From NCBI RefSeq assembly GCF_001005305.1, contig NZ_LBMH01000006.1, forward strand, positions 279,166 through 343,165: a stretch of DNA of 64,000 bases, in the 5' to 3' direction. The translations under genes and the position numbers were made by a program. The DNA is from Kordia zhangzhouensis (GTDB lineage Bacteria; Bacteroidota; Bacteroidia; Flavobacteriales; Flavobacteriaceae). Below the pieces are notes generated by a model. The model was not told the origin of the DNA and made no database searches. It saw only the letters and a list, made by a program, of their open reading frames with translations. Positions within the stretch are counted from its first letter, which is position 1. Every line of letters starts with the position of its first letter. This document shows positions 28,395 through 37,768 of this stretch, piece by piece.

Positions 28395-28877
28395 TTACAA
28401 ATATGTTTTATCAAAAACCAACGGCAACAAATCCTTTAAAGAATTGGATTTCATGATTTTCCCTTCGCCTCCCATGAAATAAATTTCAATAGCTTCATCT
28501 TGACGCATTTCATATTCTGCAATAGATTGTCTACACGCCCCACAAGGAGGTATTGGAGTTTTATTTACATGAAGATCTGACGTAGCGGTGATGGCAATTT
28601 GTTTAATTTGCACACCTGGATATTTAGCTCCTGCATGAAATATAGCAACTCGTTCTGCACATAGCCCTGAAGGATACGCAGCATTTTCTTGATTATTCCC
28701 TGTAACTACTTCCCCATTGGCTAGTAATAAAGCAGCTCCAACTCTAAAATTAGAATACGGAGCATACGCATTTTTTCTAGCTTCAACCGCATGTTCCATT
28801 AATTTTTGTGTCTGCTGAGGCAACTCATTTATATGATCGTAACACGTAAGTATTGTCGTAATTTTTATTTCTTGCAT
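28395..28877 (-). CDS. cdd: Cytidine deaminase
   Basis: 160 aa. Zinc-binding and catalytic motifs CAERVAIF (catalytic Glu) and PPCGACRQ are present, with substrate-binding NQENAAYPSG. It converts cytidine and deoxycytidine to uridine forms in pyrimidine salvage. It has about 20 extra N-terminal residues compared with short homotetrameric CDAs. It lies between the porV terminator and pdhA, with a 250-bp gap to pdhA. Confidence 0.94.
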   Translation of the reverse strand: MQEIKITTILTCYDHINELPQQTQKLMEHAVEARKNAYAPYSNFRVGAALLLANGEVVTGNNQENAAYPSGLCAERVAIFHAGAKYPGVQIKQIAITATSDLHVNKTPIPPCGACRQSIAEYEMRQDEAIEIYFMGGEGKIMKSNSLKDLLPLVFDKTYL

Positions 28878-29040
28878 CTGAAATTTGTTTACTCTCCGTT
28901 TTTTGTTTTGTATTCACAAAAAATCAGCTTAGAAAGATACTAAATTATTTATGGAATGTAGAACTATTTACATTACAGTATGTCGATTCCCTTTAAAGTC
29001 ATTGTCAACAATCGCAAAAAGATAAGTATTGGACATAAAA

Positions 29041-29070
29041 AAACCTTTCAAAGTATTATTTGAAAGGTTT
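29041..29070 (-). terminator. Terminator after porV
   Basis: 12-bp perfect stem aaacctttcaaa/tttgaaaggttt (29041-29052 with 29059-29070), 6-nt loop, then a T-run on the minus strand. It lies 22 bp after the porV stop. Confidence 0.9.
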
Positions 29071-29092
29071 TTTTATGTGTTTTTATAGAATT

Positions 29093-30334
29093 CTAGAATT
29101 CATCATAGGTTTCTCCAAGATTGAATGTCAAAGAAAAGCGCAAGGTATTTTCTAAAGGATTTCTCACTTTTGAAGCTGAGAATAGATAGGAAACATCAAT
29201 TTTTACAGCACTGTATTTGAAACCAGCTCCTAATGTAAAGAACTTTCTTGCTCCTTTGATTTCGCTTTCATTAAAGTATCCAACTCGCAATGCAAATGAA
29301 TCTTGATACCAATATTCTGCACCTAATGCCCATGTAAATTCTTTTAACTCTTCACTGAATCCGCCTGGCGCATCTCCAAACGATTGAAAAATTCCTGAGA
29401 CAAAACCTACATTATCATCTTGTCCTTCAACAATAATTGTTGGTTCACTTTCGTCAACATCTGGAGTTGAAAGGTCGTCAGAGTCTTGATTCCCGTCATC
29501 ATCTTTATCAACAAAACCGAGAATTGGTGGCGTAGGCACTAATAGCTTGTTAACTTCAGCACTTACCGCTAGCTTGTTGTATTCGTCAAAAATAAAATCA
29601 AATCCACCACCTAGTTTTAACTGTGTTGGCAAGAAATTTTCTTGTCCTAATTCGTCATATTTTAGTTTTGGTCCTAAGTTAGAGATATTAAATCCTGCTC
29701 TCCAACGCCCGTTATAATTGTCATACGCAATTTCCTCTGATTGATAATAACCCGCAATATCCACTGCAAATGTACTTGCTGCATTCGCTTCTACATCTTG
29801 TTGTGATTGAAGTTTTAAATCTGATCGCAAGAAACGTCCTGTTACCGACATTGAAAATTGATCACTTAAACGCAACGCATACGAAGCATCAATTGCTAAT
29901 TCGTTAGGACGTTCAATTAATGGAGTAAAGTTTCCTATATCTGCTTGTTGTTGTGTAATAATTTCTATTTCACCCAAACTAAAATATTTAATACTAGCCG
30001 ACCACGCACTACGTTCATTGATACGATTATAGAATGTAAGATTTCCTAAAAAGATATCATTTACCAAATCACTTAAGTATGGTGTATAGCTAATCCCCAC
30101 TCCTATTTGTTCATTAGCAAACGCATATTTTGCTGGGTTCCATTGTTGTGAATAGGTATCTGGTGAAGTTGCCACACCTAATTCTCCCATTCCGCCTGCT
30201 CTAGCATCTGGCGTAATTAATAAGAAAGGAACACCTGTTGTGATTACTCGTGTATCATTTGGGTTTGTGACAGTAGTTTGCGCCATCATTCCTACTGGAA
30301 TTAAGCACAATATAAATAAGATTAGCTTCTTCAT
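29093..30334 (-). CDS. porV: Type IX secretion system outer-membrane protein PorV (LptO)
   Basis: 413 aa with a signal peptide (LIPVGMMAQ) and a beta-barrel of the FadL-like type. PorV binds the C-terminal domain of T9SS cargo and shuttles it from the translocon to PorU. Characteristic N-terminal segment FLLITPDARAGGMGELGVA. It contains an acidic insert (DKDDDGNQDSDDLS, about residues 275-290). It directly follows porU with a 32-bp gap, the usual order in flavobacteria. Confidence 0.95.
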   Translation of the reverse strand: MKKLILFILCLIPVGMMAQTTVTNPNDTRVITTGVPFLLITPDARAGGMGELGVATSPDTYSQQWNPAKYAFANEQIGVGISYTPYLSDLVNDIFLGNLTFYNRINERSAWSASIKYFSLGEIEIITQQQADIGNFTPLIERPNELAIDASYALRLSDQFSMSVTGRFLRSDLKLQSQQDVEANAASTFAVDIAGYYQSEEIAYDNYNGRWRAGFNISNLGPKLKYDELGQENFLPTQLKLGGGFDFIFDEYNKLAVSAEVNKLLVPTPPILGFVDKDDDGNQDSDDLSTPDVDESEPTIIVEGQDDNVGFVSGIFQSFGDAPGGFSEELKEFTWALGAEYWYQDSFALRVGYFNESEIKGARKFFTLGAGFKYSAVKIDVSYLFSASKVRNPLENTLRFSLTFNLGETYDEF

Positions 30335-30366
30335 TCAGTTAAAATTTTAACAAATATAGGTTTTAT

Positions 30367-33300
30367 TTATAGGATTACAAGTTTTTCAAATTTTTCAACT
30401 TTCTGATTAGTTAACGGAGATTTTACCGTAATCTTGTATACGTAGACTCCTTTTCCTAGTTTATCTCCAAAATCATCTTTACCGTCCCACACAATATCTC
30501 TCGACAATGAGCTATAATCTTTACTTGTAGCTTCAGCGTTCGTTTTCCCTACTAGTGTACGTACCACTTTTCCGGAAACAGTAAAGACTTGCACCATGAT
30601 ATCTAATTCACTTGAGCTATTGTGATTGAACCAAAATTCAGTATAGCTTACAAATGGATTTGGATAGTTTAACACATTTGTAATGGTTAACGAGTTGTTT
30701 TCGTTGAAAACGGTAAATTGTATTTCTGTTGTTGAGGAATTATTATACACATCCCATGCTTTGAGAGATAATGTATGTGTTCCATCTTCTAAATCGCGCA
30801 AAGGAAATTTAACAATTCCTCTTGTATAGTCATTTAGTTCTGTCTCATAATAATCGTTTAGAATGAACGGATTTACTTCATCTCCATCAAGAATGGCCAC
30901 TATATCATGACCTATTCCACTAGCCGTATTGATTCCGTTTTCATCAGAGAGTTTGGCTAATAAGAAAGGAGATTCATTTGTAATTCCTCCAGAAACAAAA
31001 CTTTCATCATTCATATATAGATTAATAACAGGCGGCTCATTATCTACTGGTGCATCTTCATTAAGCTCACCCACTTTGAAACTTTCATTAAATCCTGTGT
31101 GATCTTCTAACACCCCTTCTTTTTCAGCATAAAAACTGACACGACCATTTCCGACAGGAATGGTAATATCTCTAGGCACTACAAATTCAAATTCAAAGGT
31201 ACCATCTACTACTTCAGCTTTTCCTCTAAAGATGATTTCTCCTAATGTTTCGAAGTCTAATATAAAAGGAAAATCGTTTGCTAATGTTTGTCTTTGAATT
31301 TTTTTATCATAAATCGTTGAAAAAACAGTTCCATTGTACGTATTCATTATATTACCCGCTTCATCAGTAATATTTCCTGCCATTTTTATTCTACTTAGTG
31401 CCTTCAATGTATCTGTTGGCTGCGTGATTGGCACATCGTTGATTGCTGTAAGATTGACTCTTGGCTTAGGAATAGCCAATTTTAATGCAGGATCGCCAAT
31501 GTAGAATACTGTACGTTTATTGCTAGTTGTAACTAGATTTTTTGTTTGACGCAATGCTTCTGATATTGGTTGATATTCATTAGAACCATACGAGAAGAGA
31601 TAACGAGCTAGTAATTCGTTAATACTTACACCTACATTTTGGAATATTTGACGTGTTGTTGTTAGTAAAGATATTGCACCTCCATTTTCATTCCAAAACA
31701 TAAATTCACCTGCAGTATCACGCAGAGGATTATCAAAACGAGTATATTCACATGTAATTGTAATAAATAAAGGAAGTCTACAATCATTTGCCAGTTCTTG
31801 CGAATCTACTTTTTCAAAAATTCGTTCTCCTGCTAGTCCGTCTTCTCCTCCATGCCCAAAATAATTCACAACTAATGAACCAAGCGCAATATTATCTTTA
31901 ATTGCCTCATTTACTTCTGGATATCGCTCACCAGCAGCAGATGATTGCTGCACATAGGCGTCTGAGTGAATTTTAGAAATGTTGATAAATGGTTTTTCTT
32001 GCGCAATTGTATTTCCAAGTGCATCTAAGTCAACTTCTAAATCTTTGTCTGAATTATTTTCCGCATCATCTGAAACAATCGTTACTGTATTTCGCCATCT
32101 TCCATAGGCTTCTTTACTATAATAAGTAAGTGTTTTATCAACCATTTCTTTAGCCTGATTCACATCATTAACCAGCATTCTTCCAAGCGCAATATCCAAA
32201 CGGTCTGACACCGCAAGTGTTCCTTCATTTTGATCCATCATTCCATAAAAATCATCACTCATAAAACCTCTTGTTAGGTTAAAACTATCATACGCATGAT
32301 ATACAGGAACGATATTTGAGTTGCCAGCAATACGGTTTTTATAATCGTACGAAGCATCACCAAAAAAACAAACATATTTCAGTCGATTATCTAAACTACT
32401 TGCATTATCGTACACATATTTAATAAAGTTACGAATAGCTCCTATATCTGGATTTCCAGTATTGAATTCATTGTAAATTGAGGTTAAGGTTACAACTTTC
32501 ACATTCATTCCTGAATAATTACGATGAAAATCAGCTAAACGCTCTGCTTGTACTGTAAAGTGATCAGGAGAAACAATAATATAGTCTACATCGCCATCAT
32601 TGAAGATAGTTCCTTTTAAGTCTTGATTTGCCACTAGGCTATTCGGTTCGATTGTTGGAATTAAGAACTGTGAGCCATCCACTGCAATATATTCTCTTAT
32701 TTCACCCATTGGTGCTGTAAATGAAAAGGCACTAGCCGCAGTATCATTTGAAATTTTACGTATATTCCATATATCAGTAATATCCCAAACTTGTGTTATT
32801 GAAGATGCGTTAGAGAAAACATATTCACCAATTCCCATACTATTTCGTGCATCATTATACCTAAATGTAAATTGACTTCCTGTTCCTGTAAGTGTGTGCT
32901 TTGACCAGATAGAAATATAATCTAAATACGCCACAGAACCCGCAATACCATTATTTTGGTACGTGAGTGTTATATTCAAATTTTCTGAAGACAGGTTTAC
33001 TTCATCTTCTATTAATCCTTGTTGCAATTGCGAGACTCCCGAAACAATATGTTGCGTTGCAAATGAAGAGTCATTAATCGGAGCAAAACTGAAAGCGAAT
33101 GTTGGTTGTCCATTTGTGTTTTGAGCAGGTTGTCCGTTAATAACTGTTGTCATGGAAGTTGTTCCATTAGAAACCGCAGCAGGTTTGATACCAATTCGAA
33201 CAGGAGCTGACGTTACTAAATTAGGTAATGTAAAATTGAATGTTTGCTCTGTTTCTATATTGAATACTTCTCCAAACCATCGTCTACCAAGTTTTACAAT

Positions 33301-34242
33301 ATTAATATTATCAACTTCGTGGAATTGATAACCATCATATTCGGTAATTGTTACATCTGGCGTTCCTGTAGGTTGTACAGCTTCTGGAATACGTTTTCCA
33401 TCTGCAGTTCCATCTGCTGTGATGTAATAGTAAGTCTTATCTGTATAAGCATTGATATGTGTTTGACTATCTGCATTCCACTTTTTTGGTCCTTCTGCAT
33501 AGAATAATATATAATCTTGCGCATTAAATTGCCCATCATCTTCGCCAACTACTGTAATAGCATTTTCTGTGACGTCATAGTATTCATTTTGAGAATTCAA
33601 TAAAGGAATCATTCTTCCTCCATTTCCATAGATTTTTATTTTTTTAGGATCAAGACTTCCTGTATCCAATCCTAATTGATTCAAAAAATCAGCACTTAAG
33701 CGATATACTCCCGATTCTTCAACCGAGAATTTATAAAAACTCCCGCTTGCTAAAACAGAATTTGTTATTGCTTCTGCACTTTTAACAACAATATTTGAAC
33801 GATTTGCTAAAAAATTATAGCTTACATCAAAACTCAGTACTTTTTTAACGTTCCCATTATCGTTAATTAGCGGTGACACTATTAAGATATGTGCATTTTT
33901 ATTACGAGCACTAGAGTTTACTATTTTCGCTTTAATAGTAGTTGGCAATAGTTGTTTGTTGATTGCCCCTAAATTTTCACGAGAAATAGCGCCATACACC
34001 ACATTATCAATACGAATTGAATTTGCATTCACATAACGATCATCATTCCATTGTGCAATGAAACTGATTGTGCCATCGTCATTATTTACATAATATTCTT
34101 CATTAAACGTTGGCAGCTTAGTGATTGTATTTTCTTTCAAAAATTCAACGGGCGAGTCACTCCATGTCAAATCGAAGTGCTTATTTTGCGCTTGAACACT
34201 TATAAAAAGGAGTCCTATAAGGAGAGTAAGTTTTTTTTTCAT
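30367..34242 (-). CDS. porU: Type IX secretion system sortase PorU (C25 gingipain-type)
   Basis: 1291 aa with signal peptide. PorU is the outer-membrane sortase that cleaves T9SS C-terminal domains and attaches cargo to the surface. The C25 caspase-like catalytic dyad is visible: His in VNYFGHGGEDG and Cys in ITITCEYTRFDNP. It carries its own C-terminal sorting-type domain (NYPNPFVSYTEFWF ... GKGVYVYKITV), typical for PorU. It is divergent from gldJ with a 226-bp intergenic region; a CAAAATTA box at 34306-34313 could be its -7 element. porV follows. Confidence 0.96.
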   Translation of the reverse strand: MKKKLTLLIGLLFISVQAQNKHFDLTWSDSPVEFLKENTITKLPTFNEEYYVNNDDGTISFIAQWNDDRYVNANSIRIDNVVYGAISRENLGAINKQLLPTTIKAKIVNSSARNKNAHILIVSPLINDNGNVKKVLSFDVSYNFLANRSNIVVKSAEAITNSVLASGSFYKFSVEESGVYRLSADFLNQLGLDTGSLDPKKIKIYGNGGRMIPLLNSQNEYYDVTENAITVVGEDDGQFNAQDYILFYAEGPKKWNADSQTHINAYTDKTYYYITADGTADGKRIPEAVQPTGTPDVTITEYDGYQFHEVDNINIVKLGRRWFGEVFNIETEQTFNFTLPNLVTSAPVRIGIKPAAVSNGTTSMTTVINGQPAQNTNGQPTFAFSFAPINDSSFATQHIVSGVSQLQQGLIEDEVNLSSENLNITLTYQNNGIAGSVAYLDYISIWSKHTLTGTGSQFTFRYNDARNSMGIGEYVFSNASSITQVWDITDIWNIRKISNDTAASAFSFTAPMGEIREYIAVDGSQFLIPTIEPNSLVANQDLKGTIFNDGDVDYIIVSPDHFTVQAERLADFHRNYSGMNVKVVTLTSIYNEFNTGNPDIGAIRNFIKYVYDNASSLDNRLKYVCFFGDASYDYKNRIAGNSNIVPVYHAYDSFNLTRGFMSDDFYGMMDQNEGTLAVSDRLDIALGRMLVNDVNQAKEMVDKTLTYYSKEAYGRWRNTVTIVSDDAENNSDKDLEVDLDALGNTIAQEKPFINISKIHSDAYVQQSSAAGERYPEVNEAIKDNIALGSLVVNYFGHGGEDGLAGERIFEKVDSQELANDCRLPLFITITCEYTRFDNPLRDTAGEFMFWNENGGAISLLTTTRQIFQNVGVSINELLARYLFSYGSNEYQPISEALRQTKNLVTTSNKRTVFYIGDPALKLAIPKPRVNLTAINDVPITQPTDTLKALSRIKMAGNITDEAGNIMNTYNGTVFSTIYDKKIQRQTLANDFPFILDFETLGEIIFRGKAEVVDGTFEFEFVVPRDITIPVGNGRVSFYAEKEGVLEDHTGFNESFKVGELNEDAPVDNEPPVINLYMNDESFVSGGITNESPFLLAKLSDENGINTASGIGHDIVAILDGDEVNPFILNDYYETELNDYTRGIVKFPLRDLEDGTHTLSLKAWDVYNNSSTTEIQFTVFNENNSLTITNVLNYPNPFVSYTEFWFNHNSSSELDIMVQVFTVSGKVVRTLVGKTNAEATSKDYSSLSRDIVWDGKDDFGDKLGKGVYVYKITVKSPLTNQKVEKFEKLVIL

Positions 34243-34468
34243 TGCAACTAAAACGGTAAATACTTTGAAATATTATTCAATGTTTTCGCTATTTTTCTAA
34301 AAAAACAAAATTAAGAATAATAAATAACAACTGAAGTCGTTATAAGAAAACTATTGATAATTGTGATGAAGGTAAAACTCCTTATTAAATTTTGAAATAA
34401 AACTTGATAATTTACCTTTAATTGCTATATTGCAAACCAAAATTTTTTTCAATACTCAAGTCTTGACT

Positions 34469-36145
34469 ATGAAAAAGCGTACATTCAAAATTATGCTACT
34501 TGTCGCAGTAGTTTCATTAGGATTTTTTAGCTGTAAAAGATCATCATCCAAAAACACCTCAAGAGCCACAGGTTGGCGTATTGACGGAAAAGATGGAGGA
34601 TTCGCAGCCAACACAAAATACAAGGATCAGGAGACCGCTCCTGGACTCGTATTCATTGAAGGTGGTACCTTTACAATGGGGAAAACTCAGGATGACCCTA
34701 TGCACGATTGGAACAACACTCCAAATCAACAACACGTTCAGTCTTTCTATATGGACGAAACAGAAGTTACCAACTTAATGTATACAGAATATTTGTATTG
34801 GACAAAAACTGTTTTTCCACCAGAAAATGAAAATTATAAAAACATCTACACTGGTATTCTACCTGACACTCTTGTTTGGAGAGATCGTTTAGGATTTAAC
34901 GAAACAATGACTACCAATTACTTAAGACATCCTGGATATGCACAATACCCAGTAGTTGGAGTAAACTGGATTCAAGCAGTACAATTCTGCCAGTGGAGAA
35001 CTGACAGAGTAAATGAAGCCGTATTAGAGCGCGAAGGTTATATTGCCAAAGGAGTTAAAACAGACAGTATTGATGCAACTAGCACATTCAGCACTGAAGC
35101 ATATTTGACAAAACCAGGCGAAACATACGGAGGCAACATTGATGAATACCAAGGTCGTGTTGCTCAAAAAGCTAATAGCAAGTCAAAAGACTCTACAGAC
35201 GCAAATAAAAACGTATATGCAAAACGTACTTCTGGAATTATTTTACCAGAGTATCGCCTACCTACCGAAGCTGAATGGGAATATGCAGCAAAAGGTTTAG
35301 ACGGATTACGTGAATATAATAACGTACGTGGTAGAAAAAAATATCCTTGGAAAGGAGAATTCACACGAAGCGGAAACAGAAAAAGACGTGGAGATCAGTT
35401 AGCTAATTTCAAGCAAGGAAAAGGTGACTACGGTGGAATTGCTGGTTGGTCAGATGATGGTGCTGATATTACTGCTGAAGTAAAATCATACCCGCCAAAC
35501 GATTTTGGTTTATATGACATGGCTGGTAACGTTGCGGAATGGGTTGCAGACGTTTATCGTCCTATTGTTGATGACGAAGCTAATGATTTCAACTACTATC
35601 GTGGAAACGTTTACATGAAAAACAAAATCAACGATGAAGGAACTGTTGAAATCGTATCTACAGAAACAATTAAGTATGACACGTTAGCCAATGGTAGAAT
35701 TGTAGCAAGAAACCTTCCTGGACAATTAGCTGAAGTTTCTGTTGATGAAAAAGAAACATATTTACGTACCAACTTTGACAAATCGGACAACAGAAACTAC
35801 CGTGATGGAGATGTAGCATCTTCTAGATATTTTGACCTATATAATGAAGATGAAGAAGAAGGAGAATCTGATGCAAAACGCATGTACAACGCTCCAAAGC
35901 ACGTAGTTTCTTCAGATTCTACAGGAATGCTAAGACAGTATGACAAATCAGACACTAGAACAACTTTAATTGACGACAATGTTCGTGTATACAAAGGCGG
36001 TTCTTGGAAAGACAGAGCTTACTGGATTGATCCTGCACAAAGAAGAGCTTTCCCTGAATACATGGCAACTTCTTACATTGGATTCAGATGTGCTATGTCA
36101 AGAGTTGGTTCTAAATCTCAAGGAAAGAAAAGACCTAGAAACTAA
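34469..36145 (+). CDS. gldJ: Gliding-motility lipoprotein GldJ
   Basis: 558 aa from ATG 34469. A longer frame to 34430 adds 13 residues before the signal sequence and is unlikely. The N terminus MKKRTFKIMLLVAVVS ends in lipobox FFSC. An FGE-sulfatase-like fold follows (FIEGGTFTMGKT, DETEVTNLMY, RLPTEAEWEYAAKG, DMAGNVAEWV, GGSWKDRAYW, IGFRCA), without the two catalytic Cys of formylglycine-generating enzymes, so it is structural. GldJ is required for gliding and stabilises the T9SS motor component GldK. Next to porU, it makes this a T9SS/gliding locus. Confidence 0.96.
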   Translation: MKKRTFKIMLLVAVVSLGFFSCKRSSSKNTSRATGWRIDGKDGGFAANTKYKDQETAPGLVFIEGGTFTMGKTQDDPMHDWNNTPNQQHVQSFYMDETEVTNLMYTEYLYWTKTVFPPENENYKNIYTGILPDTLVWRDRLGFNETMTTNYLRHPGYAQYPVVGVNWIQAVQFCQWRTDRVNEAVLEREGYIAKGVKTDSIDATSTFSTEAYLTKPGETYGGNIDEYQGRVAQKANSKSKDSTDANKNVYAKRTSGIILPEYRLPTEAEWEYAAKGLDGLREYNNVRGRKKYPWKGEFTRSGNRKRRGDQLANFKQGKGDYGGIAGWSDDGADITAEVKSYPPNDFGLYDMAGNVAEWVADVYRPIVDDEANDFNYYRGNVYMKNKINDEGTVEIVSTETIKYDTLANGRIVARNLPGQLAEVSVDEKETYLRTNFDKSDNRNYRDGDVASSRYFDLYNEDEEEGESDAKRMYNAPKHVVSSDSTGMLRQYDKSDTRTTLIDDNVRVYKGGSWKDRAYWIDPAQRRAFPEYMATSYIGFRCAMSRVGSKSQGKKRPRN

Positions 36146-36169
36146 TTTTTCTAGCGCACCTATAACATC

Positions 36170-36202
36170 AAAGCCCTGATTCCTTATTCAGGGCTTTTTT
36201 TT
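36170..36202 (+). terminator. Terminator after gldJ
   Basis: 10-bp stem aaagccctga/tcagggcttt (36170-36179 with 36188-36197) and a T-run. murF starts only 26 bp later with no visible promoter, so some readthrough may feed murF. Confidence 0.88.
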
Positions 36203-36227
36203 CGTTTACACGTTAATAAAAAGTAGT

Positions 36228-37499
36228 ATGATTGAAGAGCTATATCGTATTTATAAAAAACATTCTAGCGTTTCCACTGACTCTAGAAATATCACAAAAG
36301 ATTGTATTTTTTTTGCCTTGAAAGGAGAACATTTCAATGGAAACATCTATGCAAAAGAAGCCCTCCAAAAAGGAGCCGCTTACGCCGTTATCGACGAATC
36401 AGAGTTTAATCTACCAAAGGGAACAATTCTAGTTGAAAATGTTTTAGAAACATTACAAAAACTAGCCAATTATCACAGAAAACAACTTAAAGTTCCAATC
36501 ATATCTTTAACAGGTAGTAATGGAAAAACTACAACAAAAGAGTTGATAAATGCCGTATTGTCAAAGAAATTTAAAACTACCGCAACCAAAGGAAACCTAA
36601 ATAATCATATTGGAGTTCCTTTAACATTGCTTTCCATGAATGAAGACACTGAGATTGGAATTGTAGAAATGGGTGCCAACCACCAAAAAGAAATTGAATT
36701 TTTGAGTAATATTGCCGAACCTGATTATGGCTATATTACCAATTTCGGCAAAGCACATTTAGAAGGTTTTGGAGGCGTAGAAGGTGTTATAAAGGGAAAA
36801 AGTGAACTATATGATTACCTGAAGGCTAATGACAAATTTATTTTTGTTAATGCCAATGATCAAAAACAAATAGAACGCACCAAACAAGCCAATAAATACA
36901 CTTTTGGAGACACTGATAACACCAATATCACAATTGAATTCCAAAGTGCAAACCCAATGGTTCACTTAAAAGTAGGACAAACAGAAATTAAAAGTCATTT
37001 AATTGGCGCTTACAACTTTTCGAATATTGCTGCAGCAGTTGCCATTGGAACTTATTTTAACGTCGACAGAAACAGCATAAAAGAAGCTATTGAGTCCTAC
37101 ATTCCCTCAAACAATAGATCTCAAATTATTAAAAAGAACACTAACAAGATTATTTTAGATGCTTACAATGCAAATCCGACAAGCATGAAAGCCGCATTAG
37201 ATAATTTTTCAAGTTTGAGCGATATTAAAAAGATTGCATTTTTAGGAGATATGTTCGAATTAGGAGAAAGCGCAAAAGAAGAGCATCAGTCAATTAGTGA
37301 CTATGCCGCAACTCTTACTATTGACACAATTTATTTAATTGGAGAAAATTTCAGCAAAACTACCAACAAAGACAAGAACATTATTACACACTCCTCATTT
37401 AACTCTTTGAAAGATAACTTTCCTTCAATTACAGATAGCACATTACTCATTAAAGGATCTCGAGGGATGGCTCTAGAACGAATTTTAGAATTATTGTAA
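36228..37499 (+). CDS. murF: UDP-N-acetylmuramoyl-tripeptide--D-alanyl-D-alanine ligase
   Basis: 423 aa. Mur ligase: the ATP-binding loop TGSNGKTTTKE is at about 95-105, MGANHQKEIE near 145, and a DAYNANPTSM motif in the C-terminal region. It adds D-Ala-D-Ala to the UDP-MurNAc-tripeptide, the last cytoplasmic step of peptidoglycan precursor synthesis. It follows the gldJ terminator and ends at a bidirectional terminator. Confidence 0.96.
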   Translation: MIEELYRIYKKHSSVSTDSRNITKDCIFFALKGEHFNGNIYAKEALQKGAAYAVIDESEFNLPKGTILVENVLETLQKLANYHRKQLKVPIISLTGSNGKTTTKELINAVLSKKFKTTATKGNLNNHIGVPLTLLSMNEDTEIGIVEMGANHQKEIEFLSNIAEPDYGYITNFGKAHLEGFGGVEGVIKGKSELYDYLKANDKFIFVNANDQKQIERTKQANKYTFGDTDNTNITIEFQSANPMVHLKVGQTEIKSHLIGAYNFSNIAAAVAIGTYFNVDRNSIKEAIESYIPSNNRSQIIKKNTNKIILDAYNANPTSMKAALDNFSSLSDIKKIAFLGDMFELGESAKEEHQSISDYAATLTIDTIYLIGENFSKTTNKDKNIITHSSFNSLKDNFPSITDSTLLIKGSRGMALERILELL

Positions 37500-37502
37500 A
37501 AT

Positions 37503-37533
37503 AAAAAAAGCTTCTTTAAAAGAAGCTTTTTTT
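37503..37533. terminator. Bidirectional terminator between murF and the tRNA-Val pair
   Basis: Long A/T-flanked hairpin with core aagcttctt/aagaagctt (about 37507-37529), between a plus-strand gene and minus-strand tRNAs; works for both. Confidence 0.88.
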
Positions 37534-37534
37534 G

Positions 37535-37609
37535 TGGGTAATACTGGATTCGAACCAGTGACCCCCTGCTTGTAAGGCAGGTGCTCTGAACCAGCTGAGC
37601 TAATCACCC
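37535..37609 (-). tRNA. tRNA-Val (TAC anticodon)
   Basis: 75 nt on the minus strand. Acceptor arms GGGTGAT and ATTACCC pair, including one G-U at 5:68. D arm AGCTCAGCTGGTTCAGAGC; anticodon stem CCTGC/GCAGG around loop CTTACAA (anticodon TAC); T arm with GTTCGAATC. Discriminator A, no encoded CCA. Downstream member of a tandem pair. Confidence 0.96.
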
Positions 37610-37633
37610 GAATTCTATTTTCAATAAGTTTTG

Positions 37634-37708
37634 TGGGCGATACTGGATTCGAACCAGTGACCCCCTGCTTGTAAGGCAGGTGCTCTGAACCAGCTGAGCT
37701 AATCGCCC
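37634..37708 (-). tRNA. tRNA-Val (TAC anticodon), second copy
   Basis: 75 nt, differing from its neighbour at only three positions, all in the acceptor stem: GGGCGAT pairs with ATCGCCC, so 4:69 is C-G instead of U-A and 5:68 is G-C instead of G-U. First gene of the tandem pair; 24-bp spacer. Confidence 0.96.
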
Positions 37709-37720
37709 TTATTGCGGATG

Positions 37721-37750
37721 CAAATATAGAATACATTTTATATCTGACAA
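37721..37750 (-). promoter_or_regulatory. Promoter of the tRNA-Val pair
   Basis: On the minus strand TTG (37748-37750), 19-nt spacer, TATATTTG (37721-37728): an ideal Bacteroidota promoter. Transcription would start a few bases before the first tRNA. Confidence 0.75.
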
Positions 37751-37768
37751 AATTTAAACTCAAAAATT

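Noticed and set aside
34469..36145. GldJ, and likewise the 60092 protein, as an active formylglycine-generating enzyme
   Set aside because: Both have the FGE-like fold but lack the paired catalytic cysteines, and no sulfatase gene is near.
37491..37763. 90-aa frame with a duplicated SAGSEHLPYKQGVTGSNPV stretch
   Set aside because: It is the translation of the two tRNA-Val genes, a well-known false protein.
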